Origin: DATMGU01 sp035555315 | GTDB taxonomy: Bacteria; Pseudomonadota; Alphaproteobacteria; ATCC43930; CGMCC-115725 | DNA length: 64,000 nucleotides | Reading direction: 5' to 3' | Assembly: GCA_035555315.1 (NCBI GenBank) | Contig: DATMGU010000040.1 | Coordinates: forward strand, 1-64,000 | Part shown: positions 7,068 to 15,175 of the stretch, piece by piece | How the letters are laid out: the number at the start of each line of letters is the position of its first letter | How positions within the stretch are numbered: the first letter of the stretch is position 1 | The notes under the pieces: model-generated | The model's input: only the letters and a program-made list of their open reading frames with translations | Databases searched by the model: none | Told to the model about the DNA's origin: nothing | Position numbers and translations under genes: made by a program

Positions 7068-8539
7068 GTCAGGACGGCGCGCGCCGCGCCGCGAGCCAAT
7101 ACGCCCTCGACCAGCGCCTCGATATCGCTCGCCCCGGTACGGTGATTGACCAGGGCGGCGCGGATCGCCAATTGACCGCCGATCATCGTGGTCGAGGGGG
7201 CGGCCACCCCGCTCTCCTGCAGATCGGCGACGATCTCGACGTTCAGCCGGTCGAGGTCGTTCGGCAGGGACCCGCCCGCGGGGCCGCGATAGCGGAAGCA
7301 GACGATGTTGAGCGGGACCGGTGCCAGGCGCTCCAGCTCCGGTGCGGCATCGACCCGTGCCGCCAGCGACTGCGCCAGGTCGCAGGTCTGCTGGATCGCC
7401 TCGCCCAGACGATCGGCGCCGTAGGTCTTCAAGGTCAGCCAGACCTTGAGCGCCCGAAAACCGCGCGATAGATCGGGGCCGAGATCGCAGGGCCAGGGAT
7501 GGCCGCCGGCGAGGCCCCTGGCCTCGCGCCGCAGATAGGCGGCGGGGGCGGCGAACGCCGCCATCTGCGCCGCCTGATCACGCACCAAGATGATGCCGGC
7601 ATCGTAGGGCGCCTGCGCCCATTTATGGAAATCGAAGGCGACGGAATCGGCATCCTCGATCCCGGCCAGCAGGGGTTTCAGGCCCGGCGCCAAGGCGGCC
7701 AGCGCGCCGAACGCGCCATCGACATGGAACCACAGACCCTGATCGCGGCACAGGCGGGCGATCGCGGCGAGGTCGTCGATGGCGCCGGTATCGACGGTGC
7801 CCGCCGTGCCGATGACCAGAAACGGGATCGCCCCGGCGGCCCGGTCGCGGGCGATCGCCGCCGCCAGGGCCGCCACATCCATCCGATGATCCGCGCCGCA
7901 GGGCACCAGGCGCAGCGCCTCGGTGCCGAGGCCGCTCATATCCATCGCGCGGGGGATGCAGCCATGGGCGGCGGCCGAGGTATAGGCGGTCAGCGGCGCG
8001 CCCGCCAAACCCCGCTTGCGCACCGCGTCGCCCAGCGATGCGCGACGCGCCACCAGCAGGCCGATCAGATTGGCGATCGAGGTACCGGTCACCAGCAGGC
8101 CGGACGTCGTCTCCGGCAGGCCCAGCATCTCGGCGGACCAGCGGACGACCTGGCGTTCGACCTCGATCGGCGCGTGATCCCGGCCGCCCAGATTGGCGTT
8201 GAGCCCGGCCGCCAGCATCTCGGCCAGCATACCCACGGCCGTGCCGCCGCCATGCACCCAGCCCATGAAGCGCGGATGCACGTTGCCGGTGCCATAGGGC
8301 AGCACCAAGCGCTGAAAATCACGGTACGCCGCGTCCAGCCCCTGCGGTGCCCGCGGCAGCGGCGTCTTCAACGCCTCGGCGAGTTCGGCCGGCAGCTTCC
8401 GCCAGACCGGCCGGTCGCGCACGCCCTCCAGATGATCGACCATGTCGTCGAGCATCCGGTGGCCCAGCGCCCGCAGTTCCGACCAGTCTTCGGGGTCGAG
8501 CGAGCGGGTGGGAACTTCGGCGGGCGGGTCGGCGCTCAT
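7064..8539 (-). CDS. Group II PLP-dependent decarboxylase (aromatic amino acid type)
   Basis: A 491-aa member of the glutamate/aromatic-amino-acid decarboxylase family. Visible features are HPRFMGWVHGGGT in the N-terminal substrate region, the cofactor segment FHVDGAFG, and the Schiff-base lysine in DFHKWAQAPYDAG (K306). Members convert tryptophan, tyrosine, DOPA or related amino acids to amines in the cytoplasm; the exact substrate is not determined. The ATG at 8539 is preferred because the upstream in-frame extension is not family-like. Its stop overlaps the start of the thioredoxin/NHL gene by 4 bp, and the OsmC gene ends 16 bp upstream, so OsmC, decarboxylase and NHL protein probably form one operon reading left. 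Confidence 0.88.
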   Translation of the reverse strand: MSADPPAEVPTRSLDPEDWSELRALGHRMLDDMVDHLEGVRDRPVWRKLPAELAEALKTPLPRAPQGLDAAYRDFQRLVLPYGTGNVHPRFMGWVHGGGTAVGMLAEMLAAGLNANLGGRDHAPIEVERQVVRWSAEMLGLPETTSGLLVTGTSIANLIGLLVARRASLGDAVRKRGLAGAPLTAYTSAAAHGCIPRAMDMSGLGTEALRLVPCGADHRMDVAALAAAIARDRAAGAIPFLVIGTAGTVDTGAIDDLAAIARLCRDQGLWFHVDGAFGALAALAPGLKPLLAGIEDADSVAFDFHKWAQAPYDAGIILVRDQAAQMAAFAAPAAYLRREARGLAGGHPWPCDLGPDLSRGFRALKVWLTLKTYGADRLGEAIQQTCDLAQSLAARVDAAPELERLAPVPLNIVCFRYRGPAGGSLPNDLDRLNVEIVADLQESGVAAPSTTMIGGQLAIRAALVNHRTGASDIEALVEGVLARGAARAVLT

Positions 8540-8555
8540 GCGCGGGTTCGTTTCC

Positions 8556-8975
8556 TTAGGCTTCGTCGAGCAGCTCGACCTCATGGCTCATTCGCGCCGT
8601 ATGGCCCAGCATGACCGATGCGGAACAATACTTCTCGGCCGAGAGCTGGACCGCCCGCTCGGCCTTGGCAAGGGCCAAGCCACGGCCGGTGATCCGGTAA
8701 TGCAGATGGATCCGGGTGAAGACCTTGGGATCGGTCTCGGCGCGATCGGCCTCGACCGATACGACACAGCCGGTCACCGGCTCCCGGCCCTTTTCCAGGA
8801 TATGCACGACGTCGAAGGCGGAGCAGCCGGCCAGGCCGATCAGCAGCATCTCCATCGGCCGGATGCCCACGTTCCGGCCGCCCGCCTCCGGCGCCCCGTC
8901 CATCACCACGGCATGGCCGCTGCCGGCTTCGCCGACGAACATGCGGCCCTCGACCCAGGTGGCGCTAGCCTTCAT
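8556..8975 (-). CDS. OsmC-family thiol peroxidase
   Basis: A 139-aa OsmC/Ohr-fold protein with the two redox cysteines: C51 in LAGCSAFDV and C117 in KYCSASVML. The family reduces organic hydroperoxides in the cytoplasm; the single-domain YhfA-like form seen here is less well characterised. The gene belongs to a leftward run (peroxiredoxin, rhodanese, OsmC, decarboxylase), two or three of which handle peroxides or sulfur. The ATG at 8975 overlaps, as ATGA, the stop of a 7-codon ORF created by a local duplication (see 8970-9004). Confidence 0.92.
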   Translation of the reverse strand: MKASATWVEGRMFVGEAGSGHAVVMDGAPEAGGRNVGIRPMEMLLIGLAGCSAFDVVHILEKGREPVTGCVVSVEADRAETDPKVFTRIHLHYRITGRGLALAKAERAVQLSAEKYCSASVMLGHTARMSHEVELLDEA

Positions 8976-9004
8976 CGCTTAGCCCCGGCTTTCATTGTTT
9001 AGCC
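8970..9004. repeat. Diverged duplication of the rhodanese/osmC stop-start junction
   Basis: Two 15-bp copies, CTTCATCGCTTAGCC (8970-8984) and TTTCATTGTTTAGCC (8990-9004), lie 20 bp apart and differ at three C/T positions. On the minus strand each reads stop codon TAA, three bases, ATG AA. The second copy supplies the rhodanese stop. Confidence 0.75.
8972..8995 (-). CDS. 7-codon mini-ORF coupled to osmC
   Basis: On the minus strand, ATG at 8995 opens the frame MKAGAKR and stops at TGA 8974-8972, which overlaps the OsmC start codon (8975-8973) as ATGA. It begins 3 bp after the rhodanese stop. It could act only as a translation relay between rhodanese and OsmC, or be an untranslated by-product of the duplication; there is no good Shine-Dalgarno of its own. 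The same configuration recurs at 26729-26752. Confidence 0.35.
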   Translation of the reverse strand: MKAGAKR

Positions 9005-9418
9005 TTGCGTCCAGGGCAGGGCGTCATGTTTCCAGCCCGCCACCGTGCCGCGATGGCGGGTGGCGTCGTGCGGGCCTTCGAAGCCGCCCAGGATGTTGAA
9101 GCAGCGCTGCCAACCGGCACCGGTGAGCACCTCGGCCGCGGCCTTGCTGCGCACGCCCGATCGGCACAACAGCAGCACCGGCTGGTCCTTGTCGATCCCC
9201 GCCTGGGCGACCGCGTCGGCGAAGCCCGGATTGACCGCCCCGTCGGGCCAGGTCTGCCATTCCAGCTTGACGACCTCTTTGCCCAAGGTCGCCAGGTCTG
9301 GCACGCCGACATAGGACCATTCGGCGCGGGTGCGGACGTCGATCAGCACCGCCCGCGGATCCTCCGCCAAGCGTTGCCAAGTGTCCTTCGGCGAGACATC
9401 GCCGGCATAGGTGGTCAT
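8999..9418 (-). CDS. Rhodanese-like sulfurtransferase
   Basis: A single rhodanese domain of 139 aa. AVLIDVRTRAEWSYVGVP (residues 23-40) is the CH2A-type N-terminal motif, and the active-site loop is C85-R-S-G-V-R-S91, with Cys85 as persulfide carrier. Proteins of this kind move sulfane sulfur from thiosulfate or persulfides to thiols or cyanide in the cytoplasm. The gene follows the peroxiredoxin by 40 bp on the same strand and is joined to osmC through the duplicated junction at 8970-9004. Confidence 0.93.
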   Translation of the reverse strand: MTTYAGDVSPKDTWQRLAEDPRAVLIDVRTRAEWSYVGVPDLATLGKEVVKLEWQTWPDGAVNPGFADAVAQAGIDKDQPVLLLCRSGVRSKAAAEVLTGAGWQRCFNILGGFEGPHDATRHRGTVAGWKHDALPWTQG

Positions 9419-9458
9419 GCGGTCCTACCGTTCCGTTTAGGGGGCGGCGCGCCCTGGA

Positions 9459-10097
<639 letters not shown>

Positions 10098-10393
10098 GGT
10101 CGTGCGCTCCCTCATGTGACATTGGTCCGCGCCGAGCCGGTCGAGCGGCTTGACGAAAGTCACGCACTGTTCGTTAAACCAGCGCTTTCGTCAAGAAATT
10201 GTCAGATCTGGTCGCATACCGCCTTTATACAAAAGCCGGTTTCCCGACATGGCATTTATATGGGGCGATGACGACTCTATGAGCGGCCTGAGGTTTGGTC
10301 CGTCTCGCCGCGATCTCGCGGCCGTGAGCGAGGACCGGATCGGCCAAAATCGCCGTCCATCACCTGGGCGTCACGCTCTCAAGGATCTTACAC
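10098..10393. promoter_or_regulatory. Divergent intergenic region, peroxiredoxin / SPFH gene
   Basis: This 296-bp region separates the leftward peroxiredoxin from the rightward SPFH gene and must hold promoters for both. It is the least GC-rich DNA nearby (around 10180-10260). I do not see a confident OxyR site or a complete -35/-10 pair. Confidence 0.35.
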
Positions 10394-11380
10394 TTGGAAA
10401 ACAATGCTTCGACCGGCCCCTGGGGCGCGCGTCAGCCGAAAGCCGCCTTCCCGATCGGGCCGCGCCAGATAGCCCTGCTGCTCGTCGCCTTGGCGCTCTT
10501 AGCAGTGGTCCCGAACGCGATCTACACGATCGAACCCCCCCAGCTCGGCTTCACGCGCACCTTTGGCCGGGTCGATCAGGCGCCCGATCAACCGCTGACG
10601 CCGGGCGTGCATCTGAAATGGCCGCTGATCACCACGGTCGACCGTATCCAGGTCAGCACCGATACGGTGAACCCGCCGGCGGATCTGCGCGTGCTGAGCC
10701 ATGATGGCCAGGTCATCTCGCTGGGCGTTTCCCTGACCCGCAAGATCCCGGCCGCCGCCGTGTACAACCTGCTGTACAACACCGGCGCGGTCGGCAATGT
10801 CGATATCGATCGCAACATGTTCGCGATCGTCGCCGACCGCACCTTGACGATCTTCGGACGCGAGGACGTGTTGAACATCGCGACCGAGCGGGAGCGCATC
10901 ATCGGGCTGATGAAGACCGTCATCTCGGCCGATCTGCGCCGCCTGTTCGGCATCGAGCTGGTCGATTTGCAGATCACCGGCTTCCGCTTCAGCCCGGAAT
11001 ACGAGCACGCGGTCAACGAGAATACCCTGGCCAAGACCAACGCGTATAAGGCCGAGCAGATTCTGAAGCAAAAGCAGATCGAGGCCCAGCAAGCCGCCGC
11101 GGAAGCCAAGGGACAGGCCGATGCCGCGATCGAGGCGGCTCGCGGCCAAAGCCAGAGCCGGTTGCTGAACGCCACCGCCGAGGGTCAGGCGACCGAGATT
11201 CAGGCGAAGGCGGATTCCACTGCCATCCGGCTCCGTGTCGAGGCCGCGGGCGGCACCGACGCCTATGCCAAGCTGATGGCCGCCGATACCATGAAGAAGT
11301 GGAACGGCCAGCCGGCACAGACGATCCTCGGCGGCGGCACGTCGCCGGTACCGTTCTTCCAGGTCGGTCCGGCGAAGTAA
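10394..11380 (+). CDS. SPFH/prohibitin-family membrane protein
   Basis: A 328-aa SPFH (stomatin/prohibitin/flotillin/HflC) protein. One N-terminal membrane segment (IALLLVALALLAVVPNAIY, about 25-43) is followed by the SPFH domain (about 45-220), with the typical PGVHLKWPLITTVDRIQV segment and RLFGIELVDLQITGF. A long Ala/Gln/Glu-rich helix (about 220-300) should form the coiled coil of the oligomer. Related proteins build ring-shaped membrane scaffolds and modulate the FtsH protease. The frame starts with TTG; AAGGA lies 8 bp upstream, which supports it, though a start elsewhere in the leader cannot be excluded. It stands alone, with no hflK partner. Confidence 0.85.
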   Translation: MENNASTGPWGARQPKAAFPIGPRQIALLLVALALLAVVPNAIYTIEPPQLGFTRTFGRVDQAPDQPLTPGVHLKWPLITTVDRIQVSTDTVNPPADLRVLSHDGQVISLGVSLTRKIPAAAVYNLLYNTGAVGNVDIDRNMFAIVADRTLTIFGREDVLNIATERERIIGLMKTVISADLRRLFGIELVDLQITGFRFSPEYEHAVNENTLAKTNAYKAEQILKQKQIEAQQAAAEAKGQADAAIEAARGQSQSRLLNATAEGQATEIQAKADSTAIRLRVEAAGGTDAYAKLMAADTMKKWNGQPAQTILGGGTSPVPFFQVGPAK

Positions 11381-11454
11381 CCGGCACTGGCGGCAACTGC
11401 CATCTGCGAAGATCCTAGCTTGGGAACCGATCGCGCGGCAGCCCCGGCGATTAC

Positions 11455-11522
11455 CCATTCGTTCGGCTAAGCAGCTTTATGTTCCGTTAACCGAACATAA
11501 GTCTTGTTTGCCGAACGAATGG
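11455..11522 (+). promoter_or_regulatory. Nested coaxial dyad operator upstream of wHTH-MNT/HEPN operon
   Basis: Two inverted repeats share one symmetry axis (between 11488 and 11489). The outer arms CCATTCGTTCGGC (11455-11467) and GCCGAACGAATGG (11510-11522) are perfect over 13 bp. The inner palindrome TTATGTTC...GAACATAA (11477-11500) has GTTAAC at its centre. Together they present four half-sites of the form GTTCSG/CSGAAC, at 11461, 11481, 11491 and 11511; within each half the spacing is 20 bp, about two helical turns. A possible promoter, TTGTTT (11504-11509) and TACCTA (11527-11532) with a 17-bp spacer, would place the right outer arm between -35 and -10. The wHTH protein encoded directly downstream is the obvious candidate to bind here. 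Confidence 0.6.
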
Positions 11523-11567
11523 CGCCTACCTATGACTGAACCTGTCAGGAGGCTCCGGAGGTCGGCC

Positions 11568-12233
11568 ATGGCCCGCTCGGCCGCGCAAAGTACCCAGCGT
11601 TATCCGCTTACGACGATCCTCGGCGCCGAAGCAAACGTCCGGCTGCTCCGCGAACTATCTCGGCATGGTGGCCAACTGTCCGCGCCACTCCTCGTCGCCC
11701 GCAGCGGCCTCGGGAAGACGAGCGTCTGGGCGGCTCTCGCAACCCTCGAAGGAATCCATATCGTCGCCTCGGCCGGGACCGGCCGCGCACGCCTGTACCG
11801 CATTCGGACCGACCATCCGCTGTTCGCCCCGCTCGATGCGCTGTTTGACGCCGAGGAGGCTCGCTTCACGGCGATCCGCGAGGCCGTTCGGTCAGCCGCA
11901 TCGGGAAGCGGTCCGGGTGTTCTAGCCGTCTGGGTCTACGGCAGCGTCGCGCGCGGCGAGGATCGGCCGGACAGTGACCTAGACGTCGCCGTGGTCGCCC
12001 AACCGGCCGAGCTCGCCCGGATCGTGGACGCTCTCCGCGATGCGCTGTTGGTGCCCGGTGAGAAGCTTGGCTTCGTCCCCTCCGTGATCGGCCTCGATCC
12101 CGACGATGTCGAGAGACTTTCCCGCGAGCGCGATCCCTGGTGGACGGGTGTCGCCGCTGACGCCATGGTTCTGCTGGGCTCGCGCCCCGACGAGATGGCT
12201 AGGTGGGCGCGCGACGGGGAAGCGGCGGCGTGA
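11568..12233 (+). CDS. wHTH-fused MNT nucleotidyltransferase (HEPN/MNT antitoxin type)
   Basis: A 221-aa protein in two parts. Residues ~15-85 look like a winged helix (ANVRLLRELSRHGGQLSAPL, then SGLGKTSVWAALATLE as recognition region and a wing around GTGRARLYRI). Residues ~115-200 are a minimal nucleotidyltransferase domain with the motif VYGSVARGEDRPDSDLDVAV, containing GS, R, and the D-x-D metal ligands. In HEPN/MNT modules the MNT protein neutralises its HEPN partner, in known cases by adding AMP. ATG 11568 has GGAGG 6 bp upstream and is preferred over ATG 11532. The stop overlaps the GTG of the HEPN gene (GTGA). Unlike the common HEPN-first order, the nucleotidyltransferase comes first. 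Confidence 0.82.
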   Translation: MARSAAQSTQRYPLTTILGAEANVRLLRELSRHGGQLSAPLLVARSGLGKTSVWAALATLEGIHIVASAGTGRARLYRIRTDHPLFAPLDALFDAEEARFTAIREAVRSAASGSGPGVLAVWVYGSVARGEDRPDSDLDVAVVAQPAELARIVDALRDALLVPGEKLGFVPSVIGLDPDDVERLSRERDPWWTGVAADAMVLLGSRPDEMARWARDGEAAA

Positions 12234-12652
12234 CCAGGAGGGGTGCCGCGAAACCTGTCGACGCCTCGTTCGGCGAGGGGCGGCTTCGCCTGGCCCGCGC
12301 CTATCTGAAGGCCGCCCGTACCGAAGCGACGGTGGCAGAAGAGGGCGACGCGGGGAATCCGATCATGTCGCAAATCGTCAACGCCGCCATAGCCTTCACC
12401 GACGCATTGACCGCGCGCTACGCAGGCCGAGCCAACCAGCAGGATCACGCCGCGGCGGTGAAGACACTGAGAGATGCGCTTGGGAACCGCCTTCCCCTAG
12501 CGCAGGAGACCAGGCTGCGCCGTATCCTGGCGGAAAAGGATGAGGTCCAATACGGGATGCGGGTGAAGACCAGCACCGAGGCCGACCATCTGCTGGCCCA
12601 GCTCGAAGAATTCGCCGCTTGGGCCGAAACGGAGATTGCACGGCCAACGTGA
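12230..12652 (+). CDS. HEPN-domain protein (putative RNase toxin of MNT pair)
   Basis: A 140-aa mostly helical protein starting with GTG 12230 inside the TGA of the MNT gene (4-bp overlap). The core RLRLARAYLKAARTEA, then IVNAAIAFTDALTARYAGR, then NQQDHAAAVKTLRDAL, is that of HEPN proteins, in which the second helix pair and an R-x4-6-H motif form the RNase site; here R-A-N-Q-Q-D-H (R + 5 + H) is a candidate. HEPN proteins next to MNT nucleotidyltransferases are usually toxins that cleave RNA. The assignment combines motif and context, with no clear single diagnostic residue. Confidence 0.72.
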   Translation: MTRRGAAKPVDASFGEGRLRLARAYLKAARTEATVAEEGDAGNPIMSQIVNAAIAFTDALTARYAGRANQQDHAAAVKTLRDALGNRLPLAQETRLRRILAEKDEVQYGMRVKTSTEADHLLAQLEEFAAWAETEIARPT

Positions 12653-12717
12653 ATCCGCGGCGTAGGCACCATGCGCTCTTGGTCTCCGGCCAGCAGGGCT
12701 TGCGGAGCCACCGATAG

Positions 12718-12747
12718 GCGCCGTCCCACCAGGGGCGGCGCTTTTTT
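12718..12747 (+). terminator. Rho-independent terminator after HEPN gene
   Basis: A hairpin with left arm GCGCCGTCCC (12718-12727), loop ACCA and right arm GGGGCGGCGC (12732-12741, one T-G pair) is followed by six T (12742-12747). It ends the wHTH-MNT/HEPN transcript 65 bp past the stop and isolates it from secF. Confidence 0.85.
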
Positions 12748-12854
12748 GCTGTTCAGGCGTCGCGTCCCGGTGTTTTATCCGGCTCCACCTCTTAGCTTGG
12801 GGCCTGCCGCGCGTCGTGCCCGGGCCCGTCGCCTTGTTTCGGAGACCGTTGCTT

Positions 12855-13871
12855 TTGCGTCCCTTGCGCCTCGTTCCCGACAACACCAGCATCAAGTTCA
12901 TGCGGGGCCGCTTCGCCGGCGTCATCGTTTCGGCGATCCTCAGCATCACCTCGATCATCCTGTTCTTCCATCCGGGGCTGAACTACACGATCGATTTCCG
13001 CGGCGGCGTCCTGGCCGAGGTGCGGCTCGCCGGGCCGGCGGACACCAGCGCCCTGCGATCGGCGTTCGACCAGTTGGGCTATGGCGAGGTCAGCATCCAG
13101 CAATTCGGAGCTGCCAACGACGTGCTGATCAAGCTGGATCGCCAGGCGGAGGGCGAGAACGCCCGCAAGGCCATTCTCGACATGTTGAACCAGCGCTTCC
13201 CGGGCAGCGAGCTGCGCCAGCTCGACGCGGTCGGCGCCAAGGTCAGCGGCGAATTGTTCCGGGACAGCCTGCTGGCCGCAGGGGCGGCGCTGCTCGCCAT
13301 CCTTGCCTATATCTGGTTCCGCTTCGACTGGCAGTTCGGCGTCGGCATCGTCGCGACACTGCTCCTGGATGCGACCAAGACGATCGGCTTCTACGTCGTG
13401 ACCCAGATGCCGTTCGATCTGAACTCGGTCGCCGCCTTCATCATCCTGATCGGCTTCTCGGTCACGGATAAGGTGGTGGTCTATGACCGGATCCGCGAGA
13501 ACTTGCGCAAGTACCGCGCTTTGCCGCTGCGCGAGGTGATCGATCTCAGCATCAATCAGACCTTGAGCCGTACCGTCGCCACCTCGCTTACCGTGCTGCT
13601 GTCGATCCTGCCGCTGGCGATCATCGGCCGCGGCTCGGTGCAGAGCTTCGCCGTCACCATGGTGTTCGGCATCTTCGTCGGCACCACCTCGTCGATCTTC
13701 ATCGCAGCACCCATCCTGCTGTTCCTCGGCGAAAAGCGGCTGCGTCAGCCGGACAAGCCGGGCGATCGGCCCGCCACGCCCAACAAGGCGATCCCGGGTA
13801 CGGCGGCACCAGCCAAGGCAGCACACAAGACGGCCGCGGCCAAAACGCCCGGCTCGCACCGGACGGCCTGA
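12855..13871 (+). CDS. secF: Protein translocase subunit SecF
   Basis: A 338-aa SecF, the RND-type partner of SecD that uses the proton gradient to pull proteins through SecYEG. The N-terminus RPLRLVPDNTSIKFM and first TM helix, the periplasmic segment starting TIDFRGGVLAEVR, and the conserved TM region FGVGIVATLLLDATKT ... GFSVTDKVVVYDRIREN are all present; DKVVVYDRIREN is the SecF signature. After the last TM there is an Ala/Pro/Lys-rich tail of about 40 residues (GDRPATPNKAIPG...) not in all homologues. TTG 12855 is chosen because it gives the normal family N-terminus and a GGAG lies 10 bp upstream. No secD or yajC is adjacent. The stop overlaps the next start by one base (TGATG). Confidence 0.95.
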   Translation: MRPLRLVPDNTSIKFMRGRFAGVIVSAILSITSIILFFHPGLNYTIDFRGGVLAEVRLAGPADTSALRSAFDQLGYGEVSIQQFGAANDVLIKLDRQAEGENARKAILDMLNQRFPGSELRQLDAVGAKVSGELFRDSLLAAGAALLAILAYIWFRFDWQFGVGIVATLLLDATKTIGFYVVTQMPFDLNSVAAFIILIGFSVTDKVVVYDRIRENLRKYRALPLREVIDLSINQTLSRTVATSLTVLLSILPLAIIGRGSVQSFAVTMVFGIFVGTTSSIFIAAPILLFLGEKRLRQPDKPGDRPATPNKAIPGTAAPAKAAHKTAAAKTPGSHRTA

Positions 13872-15037
13872 TGGCCCTCATCCGCGCCCAGATCGAGGAT
13901 CTGGAAGACTCGCCGATCATCGATGTCTGGCGCCTGGGCCAGACGGTGCCGGACGTCATCGGCCTGTGGGCGGGCGAAAGCGACTTGCCGACACCGGACT
14001 TCATCTGCCGGGCGGCGGCGGGCGCCTTGACGGCCGGCCAAACCTTTTATTCGCATAATCGGGGCATCCCCTCGCTGCGCGCCGAGATCATCGACTACCA
14101 TCGACGGCATTACGGCATCACCCTGCCCGATGAACGGGTCGCGGTGACGTCGTCGGGGATGAACGGTGTCGTGCTGGTCGCCCAGGCGATCATCGATCCA
14201 GGCGACAACGTGGTCGCCATCACCCCGTCCTGGCCGAACATCCTGCGCGCGGTGACCGTGGCCGGCGGCGAGATCCGCACCGTCGCCTTGAAAAGCGGCG
14301 ACGCGGGCTGGCAGCTCGACATCGAGGCGGTGTTCGCGCGCTGCGATGCGCGGACGCGGGCGATCTATTATGCCTCACCGGGCAATCCGACGGGCTGGAT
14401 GATCGAGCGGGACCAGGCGCTGCGGTTGCTCGCCTTCGCCCGCGCGCGCGGCATCGCCCTGATCGTCGACGAGGTCTATCACCGGATCGTCTATGATCGA
14501 CCGGTAGCCCTGTCGATCCTGGAAATCGCCGAACCGGACGATCCGGTCTTCGTCGTTCACAGCTTCTCCAAAAGCTGGGCGATGACCGGCTGGCGGATGG
14601 GCTGGCTGATCTATCCGCCGGCCGCTCTCGACGCCTTCGAAAAGTTGATCCAGTTCAACACCAGCGGCGGACAGGCGTTTCTGCAGGCCGGTGCCATCGC
14701 CGCCCTGCGCGACGGCGAGCCGTTCGTCGAGCGTTTCGTCGCGCGCTGTCGCGAGGGTCGCGAGGTGGCGTTGAGCCGGCTGCGGGCCATGCCGCGGGTC
14801 CGCGTGGTACCGAATAACGGGTCGTTCTACTTCATGATCGACATCGACGGGGTCAGGGATGTCTTGCAGTTCTGCAAGCGCGCCGTCATCGAGGCACGGG
14901 TCGGCCTCGCCCCCGGCACCGCATTCAGCGGCGGCGCCGAGACGCATGTCCGGCTGTGCTATGCCAAAAGCCCGGAGCTGCTGCATACGGCGATGGACCG
15001 GCTGGGCGCGTTCATCGCACAGTATACCGAGGCGTAG
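13871..15037 (+). CDS. Class I/II aminotransferase (AspC-like fold)
   Basis: A 388-aa PLP-dependent aminotransferase of the aspartate-aminotransferase superfamily. Visible are SPGNPTGW (about 169-176), the cofactor Asp/Tyr pair in IVDEVYHRIVYD (D200, Y203), the Schiff-base K234 in HSFSKSWAMTGWRMGW, and the substrate-carboxylate Arg region near HVRLCYAKS at the C-terminus. The amino-acid specificity cannot be read; automatic annotation would probably say 'pyridoxal phosphate-dependent aminotransferase'. Its start is fused to the secF stop (TGATG), so the two are translationally coupled although functionally unrelated. The last codons and stop lie in a 19-bp tandem duplication. Confidence 0.92.
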   Translation: MALIRAQIEDLEDSPIIDVWRLGQTVPDVIGLWAGESDLPTPDFICRAAAGALTAGQTFYSHNRGIPSLRAEIIDYHRRHYGITLPDERVAVTSSGMNGVVLVAQAIIDPGDNVVAITPSWPNILRAVTVAGGEIRTVALKSGDAGWQLDIEAVFARCDARTRAIYYASPGNPTGWMIERDQALRLLAFARARGIALIVDEVYHRIVYDRPVALSILEIAEPDDPVFVVHSFSKSWAMTGWRMGWLIYPPAALDAFEKLIQFNTSGGQAFLQAGAIAALRDGEPFVERFVARCREGREVALSRLRAMPRVRVVPNNGSFYFMIDIDGVRDVLQFCKRAVIEARVGLAPGTAFSGGAETHVRLCYAKSPELLHTAMDRLGAFIAQYTEA

Positions 15038-15059
15038 GGCGTATACCGAGGCGTAGGGC
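15022..15059. repeat. 19-bp tandem duplication spanning a stop codon
   Basis: GTATACCGAGGCGTAGGGC occurs twice head to tail (15022-15040, 15041-15059). The first copy holds the final codons (YTEA) and TAG of the aminotransferase; the second is a perfect, untranslated duplicate. Confidence 0.95.
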
Positions 15060-15175
15060 GCCTAAGTCTAGGGCACTGGTCAGCTCCCCGACCTAGCCTC
15101 GTCAACCAAAAACTCACGAATCTGCTATAAGGTCAGTCAGCGGAGTACTTTTATTAGGGAGGTGGTTGACTAGGC

